21,618 bases of DNA from JAZTZP01 sp045637525 (GCA_045637525.1 JAZTZP010000140.1:1-21618), one strand, 5' to 3'; shown: positions 1 to 6,681, numbered from the stretch's first letter. Numbers and translations are program-made. The notes: generated by a model not told the origin, from the letters alone.

Positions 1-292
1 GGAGTTTTCCCCATTCCTCTTTTTAAATTTGTAATTTTAATACTTTCTCAATATTGTAGCGATTACTTATCAAATTGCGCAAGCACATGCAGCTTTTACG
101 TCAAAAGCTGCGCAAAACCCCAAAGGGGCTTAACTCGCCCCTTTGGAAACCCTCCGTGCGCTCAGCCGCGCGGCGAGGAGCAGAGCCGCGCAAGTTTATT
201 TATTGAGTCGGGACAACATAGTAGTAAACCGGCTTAAAACGGCAAGCGGGCGCCGCAAAAAAGGGTAAGGCGCCTTAATCGCTTGCCTTAAC
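1..292. repeat. Left arm of a large imperfect inverted repeat
   Basis: Read on the plus strand, this segment matches the reverse complement of 478-737 with substitutions and small indels. The match is clearest over 1-155 against 588-737 and over 213-292 against 478-555. The part in between, 156-212, is GC-rich and has diverged. The arm holds its own small hairpins: AGCTTTT (91-97) with AAAAGCT (103-109), CCAAAGGGG (120-128) with CCCCTTTGG (138-146), and GGCAAGCG (241-248) with CGCTTGCC (280-287). The window starts inside the arm, because the right arm's terminal CGGGGA/TCCCCG hairpin is present here only in part. I see no coding potential. It looks like a non-coding dispersed repeat; its family is unknown to me. 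Confidence 0.8.
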
Positions 293-477
293 TAAAATCC
301 GGCAAAGCATATTTTATATGACTTCTGTTTATCAATATTTTTAATTTGTGAAACAGCCTATAATTTTAATTACAAAAATTAGTAAATTCTCTACGTGGCT
401 TCCTCAATAAGCGTCATTGTAAAACAGAAAGTTGTCTCGGTGAAGAGTAGAAGAAAACAGGACAATCTAAAATCCAT
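293..477. other. AT-rich spacer between the two repeat arms
   Basis: These 185 bases separate the inverted arms. They are AT-rich and show no promoter, convincing ORF or strong hairpin. A 63-codon ORF begins here (395) and runs into the right arm. It has no ribosome-binding site and its product is basic and low-complexity, so I do not call it a gene. Confidence 0.5.
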
Positions 478-737
478 GTTAAGGCAAACGGTGCGGCCTT
501 TCCCTTCGCATCAGACGCGCCGTTTGCCGTTCTTTACCGGTTTATTAGTAGTTGTACCATTCAGCAAAAAAGGCGTGCTTTGCTAAGAGGTTTCCAAAGG
601 GTACTCCCTTTGGGGTTTTGGTGACGCTTTTGACGTAAAAGCGGCGTGTGCTTACGCAACTCGATAAGTAATCGCTATAATATTGAGTAAGCATAAAAAC
701 TACAAACTAAAAAAAGAGATACGGGGAAAAACTCCCC
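478..737. repeat. Right arm of the large imperfect inverted repeat
   Basis: This is the reverse-complement partner of 1-292. Its hairpins mirror those of the left arm: GGCAAACGG (483-491) with CCGTTTGCC (520-528), CCAAAGGG (594-601) with CCCTTTGG (606-613), CGCTTTT (625-631) with AAAAGCG (637-643), and a terminal CGGGGA (722-727) with TCCCCG (733-738). Several base changes preserve pairing: the G-C closed left hairpin around 91-109 begins AGC, whereas here it is CGC on both sides. That suggests folding as RNA or single-stranded DNA has been kept. Just outside the arm, 738-754 is a 17-mer that recurs inverted at 21478-21494. Confidence 0.8.
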
Positions 738-812
738 GATAAACTATAATTTATATTCTTGTTAACAATTTGTTTGCTCATTCGAAAACTGTGAAAATAA
801 TAAAAAAAGCTA

Positions 813-841
813 TTGACAAAGAATGAAAAATGTGATATTAT
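813..841 (+). promoter_or_regulatory. Sigma-A type promoter for the lectin-like gene leader
   Basis: TTGACA at 813-818 and TATTAT at 836-841 are separated by 17 nt, a near-consensus vegetative promoter. Transcription should start near 848, about 250 nt before the coding start, leaving a long leader. Confidence 0.75.
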
Positions 842-847
842 GGATAT

Positions 848-1064
848 GTCACATAAACTTTATAATTAAATACAGGGAAAGTTTTGTTTTTTTATGGGAT
901 AAGTGTACCCGTTTTTTGTATGTTCACCTCTGAATTTGGTAAAGACGCAAATTCTACTTGAGGATGAATGTATGAAAATTATTTCCCATTCTGATAAAGT
1001 TTGTGTGACAACAATCGGAGTTTGCGTTTTTCGGTGCGTTGACTTCGTGTTGGCGCACTTTTTT
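848..1064 (+). ncRNA. Structured leader RNA, candidate attenuator or riboswitch
   Basis: Between the promoter and the lectin-like gene lies a leader of about 215 nt that ends in an intrinsic terminator. An outer stem pairs ATGGGATAA (894-902) with TTATTTCCCAT (979-989), with a two-base bulge. Inside it, TTCA (923-926) pairs with TGAA (965-968), CCTC (927-930) with GAGG (960-963), and GAATTTG (932-938) with CAAATTC (948-954), around the loop GTAAAGACG. Further on, 1003-1013 can pair with 1048-1058 at 10 of 11 positions, which would compete with the terminator. The GAGG in the stem is also a plausible ribosome site for a short ORF at 972. I cannot match this to a riboswitch class I know. The architecture is read from the sequence; regulation is inferred. 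Confidence 0.5.
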
Positions 1065-1076
1065 GCGCTTATATAA
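972..1076 (+). CDS. Possible 34-residue leader peptide
   Basis: An ATG at 972 opens a 34-codon ORF ending in TAA at 1074-1076. GAGG at 960-963 lies 8 nt upstream, a good ribosome-site spacing. The peptide starts MKIISHSDKV and is rich in Val, Phe and Cys (C11, C18, C22). It has no recognisable domain. Its reading frame runs straight through the terminator hairpin (1034-1058), and its stop lies about 10 nt before the ribosome site of the lectin-like gene (AAAGGA, 1086-1091). A translating ribosome would therefore prevent the terminator from forming. The ribosome site itself is paired in the upstream hairpin with CCTC at 927-930. It could be a regulatory leader peptide, a real micro-protein or a chance ORF; I cannot decide which. 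Confidence 0.35.
   Translation: MKIISHSDKVCVTTIGVCVFRCVDFVLAHFFALI
1034..1064 (+). terminator. Intrinsic terminator inside the leader
   Basis: GTGCGTTGAC (1034-1043) pairs with GTTGGCGCAC (1049-1058) around a 5-nt loop, with three G-T wobbles, and is followed by TTTTTT (1059-1064). It lies between the promoter and the coding start, as in transcription attenuators. Confidence 0.75.
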
Positions 1077-1100
1077 TAAATTATAAAAGGAATGATTTAA

Positions 1101-2381
1101 ATGTACAGAAAAATTTTGGTTATGATATTATCATTGTGTTTTGCGAATTTCTTAACGCCCGGTATTATCATACATGCAGAGAAATTGTATTCCGAAGAAG
1201 CATATTATGGATTGTTTATGAAAGGCGATATTTTTCTCGAGGTGTATTTACACACAGATTATGACCCGAATGAGAGAGGCGTTGCGTATCTGATATCTAA
1301 ACCAACTCAAAAATATGATTATGGATATCCTGAATACGAGAGAATTGGTGAAATAGGGCGGATTTATGGGGAAAACGGTAATTACTTTATAAGGGGTAAT
1401 GGAGTAGATCTTCAATTATATTATGAAAAAAAAGGTATAGTATTAAAGGATAATTCTGAAGGAAGCAGTATTTATTCAGGCGAATATGTCCAGATATCTA
1501 ATGTTGGACCTTTTATGGATGAACAGGAAATTTGGCTTGCTTTTCCGCCAACGGAAATCAAGACAATTATAGGCAGTAACGGAAATCAATACACATTATA
1601 TGAATCTTCAATGAGATGGGATAATGCTGCTGATTGGTGTAAGGTGTACAATGGGCATTTAGTAACAATAACAACAGAGGAAGAGTTAAATATGGTTAAG
1701 GATTTGGTTTCTGAACATGGTGGAGCTTTTTGGACGGGAGCCATTTTTGACTCAGAAGGAAGATTTGAGATGATGTGGATTACCGGCGAATATATGAATA
1801 AAGATTTTTTTGTAGATGAACTTTACGATCCTGCGATGGGGGCGAGATATATAGATATGTACGATTCAGAAAATGGTAAATTGCTATATTCAAATGATTT
1901 TCCATTTGGGAGCTGTCGGTATTTTATCTGTGAAACGGAAGTATATAACAGAAATCTTAAAAACGGAGACATAATAGGAACCTTGTATGCAACAGATATT
2001 TTTGCAAAAGTAAACGGATACATTGTTGAGTCGTATAATTTAAATGGAAAGACAGCAATACTCCTTGAAGACCTTGCACAATATGGAGCAGTAGTTATTT
2101 ATGATGACAGAACACGTTATTTGGTTGTTAATACAGATAGTATGAATAATATGCATAATTTAAATATTTCTAACAGGAAGGCAGAAGCTAAAAATATCTA
2201 TTATTCCGATATAAAAGTATATTTAAACGGGTATTTAATAAAAACATTTTCATTAAATGGTAAAATGGCTGCTGCAATTGAAGATATAGGAAATAACGAT
2301 GAATTTTCGAAATACAAAGCAAAATATTCATGGAATGAATTTTCAAGGATAATATCTCTTGATTTTATTGTTGATAATTAA
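1101..2381 (+). CDS. Secreted C-type-lectin-like domain protein with tandem stalk repeats
   Basis: The 426-residue protein begins with a signal peptide (residues 1-26, hydrophobic core ILVMILSLCFANF, likely cleaved after HAE or nearby). Residues about 30-150 are unassigned. Residues about 162-281 resemble a C-type-lectin-like fold: YTLYESSMRWDNAADWC, a GHLVTITTEEE segment, a FWTGA/MMWITGE core and a closing YFICE, with Cys at 180, 272 and 277. Two repeats follow at about 294-345 and 366-422. Each has the pattern Y-x-D-I, an NGY, a LNGK and an ED, like the small repeats seen in stalk or copper-amine-oxidase-N-like regions of clostridial surface proteins. No LPXTG motif, SLH domain or C-terminal membrane segment is seen, so it is probably secreted or loosely wall-associated. 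The ligand is unknown. The ribosome site AAAGGA (1086-1091) supports this start. Expression is probably gated by the terminator in the leader. Confidence 0.75.
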   Translation: MYRKILVMILSLCFANFLTPGIIIHAEKLYSEEAYYGLFMKGDIFLEVYLHTDYDPNERGVAYLISKPTQKYDYGYPEYERIGEIGRIYGENGNYFIRGNGVDLQLYYEKKGIVLKDNSEGSSIYSGEYVQISNVGPFMDEQEIWLAFPPTEIKTIIGSNGNQYTLYESSMRWDNAADWCKVYNGHLVTITTEEELNMVKDLVSEHGGAFWTGAIFDSEGRFEMMWITGEYMNKDFFVDELYDPAMGARYIDMYDSENGKLLYSNDFPFGSCRYFICETEVYNRNLKNGDIIGTLYATDIFAKVNGYIVESYNLNGKTAILLEDLAQYGAVVIYDDRTRYLVVNTDSMNNMHNLNISNRKAEAKNIYYSDIKVYLNGYLIKTFSLNGKMAAAIEDIGNNDEFSKYKAKYSWNEFSRIISLDFIVDN

Positions 2382-2441
2382 GATTTGAAAATCGCTGATA
2401 TTTCCTTATAATAGTGATGAAAAATTAAAAATGCGGAAAAC

Positions 2442-2479
2442 AAAAAAATATTCGTGTAAAAATACGCGAATATTTTTTT
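2442..2479. terminator. Terminator after the lectin-like gene
   Basis: An A-rich flank and ATTCGTGTA pair with TACGCGAAT around an AAAA loop (2459-2462), giving a stem of about 15 bp that ends in a T-run (2473-2479). The A/T symmetry would let it work on either strand. Confidence 0.8.
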
Positions 2480-2486
2480 AAATGTA

Positions 2487-2515
2487 TTGATTTTTACATG
2501 AAAATGTAGTATAAT
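2487..2515 (+). promoter_or_regulatory. Promoter of the DUF4143 ATPase gene
   Basis: TTGATT (2487-2492) and TATAAT (2510-2515) have a 17-nt spacer. Transcription would start near 2522. That leaves a normal short leader for a start at 2547, but only about 13 nt for an ATG at 2535. Confidence 0.75.
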
Positions 2516-2546
2516 ATTTTTAGATTAAGATTGGATGGTGAATGAA

Positions 2547-3842
2547 ATGAAAAGAAAAATAATGGATTTTTTAAGGCAATGGAAGGATAATCCACATAGA
2601 AAACCTTTGATTTTACAGGGGGCAAGGCAGGTAGGAAAGACTTATTCGCTTTTGGAATTCGGAAGAACGTGTTATGAAAATGTTGCATACTTTAATTTTG
2701 AAAGTAATCCCAAGCTCGCATCTGTTTTTGAAGGGGATATAAGTCCGGCGTATTTGATTCCGATATTATCACATCTTGTCGGACAGACGATAGTCAGGGA
2801 AAAAACACTTATTATATTTGATGAGGTGCAAAAATGTGAGAGAGCGTTAACATCATTAAAATATTTTTATGAACAGGCTCCTGAATATCATATAACAGTA
2901 GCCGGAAGTCTTTTGGGTGTTGCGGTAAACAGACAGGAGTTTTCTTTTCCTGTCGGCAAGGTGGATATAAAGACCATGTATCCGATGGATATTGAAGAAT
3001 TTATGTTTGCATTAGGAAAAGAAGAGTTAATTTTACACATAAAGGAATGCTTTGAAACAAATTCTCCGATGCCGGAAATTCTTCATGATGAAGCAATGGA
3101 TTTGTACAGGCAATATCTTGTTGTCGGCGGAATGCCGGAGTGTGTAATGAAGTTTGCTGAAACAAAGGATTATATTCTTATTCGTCATACGCAGAATATG
3201 ATTCTTGAGGGATATCTTGATGATATGAGTAAGTATAACAAAAATAATGAAATAAAAAAGACAAGACTTACTTATGATAATGTAACTGTTCAGCTATCGA
3301 AAAAAAATACAAGGTTTCAATATAAACTTATTAAAAAGGGAGCAAGAGCGGCAGAATTTGAAAATGCAGTTGAATGGCTGTCGTTATCGGGAATAGTCTC
3401 TCAGGTTTATAAGGCAGAGCATATAAAAAAACCGCTTGAGAATTATCGTGATATCGATTCATTTAAGATATATGTATCTGATGTAGGGCTTTTGTGTGCA
3501 AAAAAAGATGTGCTTGCACAAGATGTAACTTATATGTCGGACGAATTAAATGATTTTAAAGGCGGTATGACAGAAAATTTTGTAAATTCACAATTAATTT
3601 TCAACGGCTATAAGACTTATTTTTGGATGTCAGAGCGTGGTGCAGAGATTGATTTTGTTATTCAGCGAAATGGCGCAATTATACCAATAGAGGTAAAAAG
3701 TGCCGATAATACAAAAGCAAAGAGTCTTAATATATATATAAAGACTTTTAAACCGGAATATTCTATAAAAATTTCGGCAAAAAATTTTGGGTTTGAAGAC
3801 GGAAAGAAGACGGTTCCGCTGTATGCTGCTTTTTGCATATGA
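2547..3842 (+). CDS. AAA-family ATPase with DUF4143 domain
   Basis: An ATP-binding protein of the widespread AAA_14/DUF4143 family, whose cellular role is still poorly defined. I number residues from an upstream in-frame ATG at 2535. Walker A is GARQVGKT (29-36), Walker B is LIIFDEV (about 92-98) and a sensor-like VAGSLLG lies at 122-128. The DUF4143 part covers about 210-390. A PD-(D/E)XK-like nuclease remnant, EIDF then IEVK (D373, E386, K388), sits near the C-terminus. Length (435 or 431) is normal for the family. I prefer the ATG at 2547 (MKRKIM), because GGATGGTG lies just before it and the start at 2535 has no ribosome site. The gene has its own promoter and terminators on both sides, so it is a single-gene unit. 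Such genes are often strain-variable and present in several copies, but no mobile-element signature adjoins it. No cognate partner is visible. Confidence 0.85.
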   Translation: MKRKIMDFLRQWKDNPHRKPLILQGARQVGKTYSLLEFGRTCYENVAYFNFESNPKLASVFEGDISPAYLIPILSHLVGQTIVREKTLIIFDEVQKCERALTSLKYFYEQAPEYHITVAGSLLGVAVNRQEFSFPVGKVDIKTMYPMDIEEFMFALGKEELILHIKECFETNSPMPEILHDEAMDLYRQYLVVGGMPECVMKFAETKDYILIRHTQNMILEGYLDDMSKYNKNNEIKKTRLTYDNVTVQLSKKNTRFQYKLIKKGARAAEFENAVEWLSLSGIVSQVYKAEHIKKPLENYRDIDSFKIYVSDVGLLCAKKDVLAQDVTYMSDELNDFKGGMTENFVNSQLIFNGYKTYFWMSERGAEIDFVIQRNGAIIPIEVKSADNTKAKSLNIYIKTFKPEYSIKISAKNFGFEDGKKTVPLYAAFCI

Positions 3843-3857
3843 CTGAAATATATAGAG

Positions 3858-3900
3858 TTCATAAAATCTTAATAAAAGATATGAAAATTTTTTATTTTTT
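3858..3900 (+). terminator. AT-rich terminator after the DUF4143 gene
   Basis: TTCATA (3858-3863) pairs with TATGAA (3880-3885), with ATCTT/AAGAT inside, followed by two T-runs up to 3900. The stem is weak but well placed, 16 nt after the stop. The rest of the gap to 4000 holds an AAGCAT/ATGCTT inverted pair (3936-3941, 3961-3966) and no promoter I would call with confidence. Confidence 0.6.
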
Positions 3901-4000
3901 ATTCATACGGGTGTCAAAATAATATTGTATTATAAAAGCATAGAATAAATGACGTATAAAATGCTTAAAAAGGTCAATAATTAATATGGAGGGTTAAAAG

Positions 4001-5230
4001 ATGAAAAAATATCCTTATACAGATTCTACAGATTTGATTCTTTATGAAAGAAAAGTAAAGAAGCCTAAGAAGCAGAGAGTATGGCTTGCGTGTTTAAGTT
4101 CAGCTTTGGTAGCAAGTGTTTTTACAGCAGGTATTTTAGGGGCAGGATATTATGTAATGTCAGATGGTAATTCGCCGGTGAATGATCTTGTTATAGGTCA
4201 GCAGACTGAAAAAATTCAACAAAGCAATACAGAAGTGACACAGCTTACAAATACAGATACTACCGGAAAGGTTGTTCTGACAACTGAGGAGATTGCGGCA
4301 AACTGCGGTCCGAGTGTTGTGGGTGTTATAAATAAAGCAAAGGTACAGGCTCAGAGATATTACGATCCGTTTTCGGGACGTTATTATTACTATGAAGATC
4401 CGAATACATCAGATCAGACTGTGGAGCAGGGTTCCGGTTCGGGTATAATAATAAGCGAGACGGGATATATAGTTACTAATCAGCACGTTATAAGCGGTGC
4501 AACCGAAATATCAATAATTTTAAATACCGGAGAAGAAATAAAGGCAACTTTGGTTGGCTCGGATGAAAAGACAGACCTTGCGGTTTTAAAGGTTGAAACT
4601 GATATTAAGCTTCATCCGGCGGCACTTGGTGACTCCACTCAGGTTAAGGTTGGTGAGCTTGCGGTTGCGATAGGTAATCCGCTCGGACAAGAGTTCTTCG
4701 GAACTGTTACTCAGGGTATAATCAGCGGGGTGAACAGAACGATGACTGTTGAAAACAGAACGTATAACCTCTTGCAGACAGATGCGGCTATAAATTCAGG
4801 TAATTCAGGCGGTGCACTGTTTAATAAATATGGCGAGGTTATAGGAATAAATTCAATCAAGCTTTCAAGCTCGGGAGTTGAGGGAATAGGATTTGCAATC
4901 GCTATTTCTGAAGCTAAGCCGATAATAGAAGACCTTATGTCAAACGGTTATGTAACGGGTCGTCCGTTGGTTGGAATAACTGTAAATGAAACGAGATACG
5001 GATTGTTTATTGCAGGTGTGGCAGAGGGTACAGGAGCTGCGGCTGCCGGACTGAAAGAAGGCGACCTTATTGTTAAGGTTGAAGGTAAGAATGTTAAAAC
5101 GTCAACAGCTCTTAATGAGATAAGAGATACAAAGAAGCCGGGCGATTCACTTTTGTTCTCAATTATGCGTGATGGTGAACTGATAGATGTGAATGTGGTG
5201 TTGTCTGAAAGTAATACACAGGCCGGCTGA
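4001..5230 (+). CDS. HtrA/DegP-type membrane-anchored serine protease
   Basis: An S1C (trypsin-like) protease with a PDZ domain that degrades or refolds damaged exported proteins at the outer face of the membrane. The 409-residue chain has a short basic cytoplasmic tail, one membrane segment (about 28-52) and a linker rich in T, Q and N. The protease domain (about 95-310) carries the full triad: H162 in VTNQHVIS, D192 in TDLAVLKV and S269 in NSGNSGGAL. One PDZ domain covers about 320-405, with the binding loop near RPLVGITV. This is the usual single-PDZ layout of Gram-positive HtrA. The start is supported by GGAGG a few bases upstream. The gene stands alone, with a terminator before it and a candidate small RNA after it. 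I see no CssR-like repeats or other stress operator, so its regulation is not visible. Confidence 0.93.
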   Translation: MKKYPYTDSTDLILYERKVKKPKKQRVWLACLSSALVASVFTAGILGAGYYVMSDGNSPVNDLVIGQQTEKIQQSNTEVTQLTNTDTTGKVVLTTEEIAANCGPSVVGVINKAKVQAQRYYDPFSGRYYYYEDPNTSDQTVEQGSGSGIIISETGYIVTNQHVISGATEISIILNTGEEIKATLVGSDEKTDLAVLKVETDIKLHPAALGDSTQVKVGELAVAIGNPLGQEFFGTVTQGIISGVNRTMTVENRTYNLLQTDAAINSGNSGGALFNKYGEVIGINSIKLSSSGVEGIGFAIAISEAKPIIEDLMSNGYVTGRPLVGITVNETRYGLFIAGVAEGTGAAAAGLKEGDLIVKVEGKNVKTSTALNEIRDTKKPGDSLLFSIMRDGELIDVNVVLSESNTQAG

Positions 5231-5242
5231 TGAAAAATAATA

Positions 5243-5271
5243 TTGATATATAGTTTTAATTGATATATAAT
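5243..5271 (+). promoter_or_regulatory. Promoter of the candidate intergenic small RNA
   Basis: TTGATA (5243-5248) and TATAAT (5266-5271) are separated by exactly 17 nt and begin only 13 nt after the htrA stop codon. No ORF with a ribosome site follows. An ATCAGC-GAAA-GCTGAT inverted repeat (5270-5285) overlaps the end of the -10 and the expected start near 5278, and could be an operator or part of an htrA 3' hairpin. Confidence 0.65.
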
Positions 5272-5277
5272 CAGCGA

Positions 5278-5372
5278 AAGCTGATACCCATCCTTTTTTT
5301 CATAATGATTTTCCGACAGGAAAATCAGATCCCCACCCTAAGAAAACCGTCTTGTAAAACAAGGCGGTTTTC
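5278..5372 (+). ncRNA. Candidate small RNA of about 95 nt with two C-rich motifs
   Basis: The element has its own promoter and ends in a strong terminator hairpin (5343-5371). Between them is a stable hairpin, GATTTTCC (5307-5314) with GGAAAATC (5319-5326), loop GACA. Two similar unpaired C-rich segments flank it: GATACCCATCC (5283-5293) and AGATCCCCACCC (5327-5338). Single-stranded C-rich motifs of this sort resemble the ribosome-site-binding motifs of Gram-positive small RNAs such as RsaE/RoxS. An ORF from 5305 has no ribosome site. The alternative is that this is just the 3' untranslated region of htrA. No known RNA family is assigned. Confidence 0.5.
5343..5372 (+). terminator. Terminator of the small RNA and/or htrA
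   Basis: AAAACCGTCTTGT (5343-5355) pairs along its length with ACAAGGCGGTTTT (5359-5371) through one T-G wobble, with loop AAA. The GC-rich inner stem runs into TTTT. Confidence 0.8.
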
Positions 5373-5440
5373 ACATGAAAAAGGATGCTGATGGGATAAA
5401 TATACGTTTTTTACAGTATGGATTTGGTTATTTTGTATAA

Positions 5441-5452
5441 TAAAACGTTTTA
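5441..5452. promoter_or_regulatory. Palindrome TAAAACGTTTTA upstream of the regulator gene
   Basis: A perfect 12-bp palindrome centred on CG lies 45 bp before the -35 of the next promoter. The shape resembles LacI-family operators, but in AT-rich DNA it may be chance. The rest of 5373-5497 is AT-rich and shows an ATGAAAAAGGATG segment (5375-5387) that is the inverted partner of 5289-5303, and no gene. Confidence 0.25.
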
Positions 5453-5497
5453 AAATGCAGAAAAATAAAAAAAAACATAGTTTTTTAAAATTAAGTC

Positions 5498-5526
5498 TTG
5501 CAAAATTTGAAATTATGTAGTATAAT
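5498..5526 (+). promoter_or_regulatory. Promoter of the CdaR/PucR-type regulator gene
   Basis: TTGCAA (5498-5503) and TATAAT (5521-5526) have a 17-nt spacer. Transcription would start near 5533, giving a leader of about 50 nt. Confidence 0.7.
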
Positions 5527-5584
5527 ATAAGATGAATGGGAGTATACCCTTTTATACATAAGCCGGAAAGGATAGGTACAAGAT

Positions 5585-6661
5585 ATGATTAGTAAGGCGT
5601 TCCAAAATATAGTTTCACAAATGGCGGAAGTTTTCCCTAAGAGATTTGGTATTACTGACGCACAGGGGTTAGTGTTAGCGTCGAATGGTGCAGAGCCGAA
5701 GCCTGAGGTTATAGACGATTTGGTTTATGCAGTTTCAAACAGTGAAAGATTATTGTTTAAAGATGGCTATACGGTACGTGTTATGTCAAACAAACCGTAT
5801 GCTGAGTATGTAGTGTACGTCGAGGGTACAGATGAAATTTCAAAGTATTGCTGTAATGCTATAACTGTTGCGGCAAATAATGTGCGTCATTATCATGATG
5901 AAAAATATGATAAGACGATGTTTATGCAAAATATTATTTTTGATAATCTTCTTGCTTTTGATATTCATCAGAAGGCAAGAGAATTACATGTTGATATAGA
6001 CATTCCGCGTGCGGTATTTTATATTAAGTCTCTTGAGCATGGCGAGGTAGGACTGTATGATGTTGTAAGAAATCTTTATCCGGATAAGGAAAAGGATTTT
6101 GTAATTAATATAGACAGCTGTAATATTGTTCTTATAAAAGAGCTTACACCTTCTACAAATCTGGAAAACCTTGCACAGGAGGTTATTGATACCGTAAGAG
6201 CTGAAACTATGCTTCCGGCAATTATCGGAATAAGTACGGTTGCTGAGAATATTGACGAGATAAACAATTCATATAAGGAGTCTCAGATTGCAATAGAAGT
6301 AGGTAAGGTTTTTGATAATGATAAATATATCTTAAACTATGATAATCTCGGAATTGGCAGACTCATATATCAGCTTCCGATAAAGCTTTGTGAGCTGTTT
6401 TTAAAAGAGGTGTTCAAAAAAGGCGATATTTCAACGCTTGATGATGAAACAATTCTCACTATAAACAAGTTCTTTGAGAATGACCTTAATGTAAGTGAAA
6501 CATCAAGACAATTATTTGTACACAGAAATACGCTTGTTTATCGACTTGAAAAGATATACAAGCTTACAGGACTTGATCTCAGGAAGTTTGATCAGGCCAT
6601 AGTATTTAAGGTTGCTATGATGGTTTATAAGTATCTTGCATCGGATTCCATGCGTATATAA
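5585..6661 (+). CDS. CdaR/PucR-family transcriptional regulator
   Basis: The 358-residue protein has the layout of sugar-diacid (CdaR-like) regulators. An N-terminal sensor-like part (about 1-130) begins ISKAFQNIVSQMAEVF and contains GITDAQGLVLAS, typical of the diacid-recognition domain. A middle GGDEF-like linker domain follows. The C-terminal PucR helix-turn-helix (about 296-350) reads NDLNVSETSRQLFVHRNTL then VYRLEKIYKLTGLDL, a strong family signature. It should be a cytoplasmic DNA-binding protein that responds to a small organic acid. CdaR itself activates glucarate/glycerate genes, but no such catabolic genes are in the window, so the effector is unknown. The ribosome site AAAGGA is about 12 nt before the ATG. 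Its neighbours are exported proteases, and a hairpin separates it from ctpA. Confidence 0.85.
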   Translation: MISKAFQNIVSQMAEVFPKRFGITDAQGLVLASNGAEPKPEVIDDLVYAVSNSERLLFKDGYTVRVMSNKPYAEYVVYVEGTDEISKYCCNAITVAANNVRHYHDEKYDKTMFMQNIIFDNLLAFDIHQKARELHVDIDIPRAVFYIKSLEHGEVGLYDVVRNLYPDKEKDFVINIDSCNIVLIKELTPSTNLENLAQEVIDTVRAETMLPAIIGISTVAENIDEINNSYKESQIAIEVGKVFDNDKYILNYDNLGIGRLIYQLPIKLCELFLKEVFKKGDISTLDDETILTINKFFENDLNVSETSRQLFVHRNTLVYRLEKIYKLTGLDLRKFDQAIVFKVAMMVYKYLASDSMRI

Positions 6662-6681
6662 TTGAATTAAAATTACAGTCA

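Noticed and set aside
395..586. A 63-codon plus-strand ORF within the repeat region
   Set aside because: No ribosome site, basic low-complexity product, and its second half lies in the inverted repeat arm.
903..963. GACGCAAA in the lectin-gene leader, a string typical of c-di-GMP-I (GEMM) riboswitches
   Set aside because: The preceding GGCAAACC-like segment, the GAAA-capped stem and the following receptor helix are missing or unconvincing, so I do not assign the class.
3902..3933. Possible htrA promoter around TTCATA and TATTAT
   Set aside because: The spacing is 20 nt and the -35 is poor; no other pair upstream of htrA fits well.
5305..5391. A 28-codon ORF inside the candidate small RNA
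   Set aside because: It has no ribosome site and crosses the terminator. The RNA structures explain the region better.
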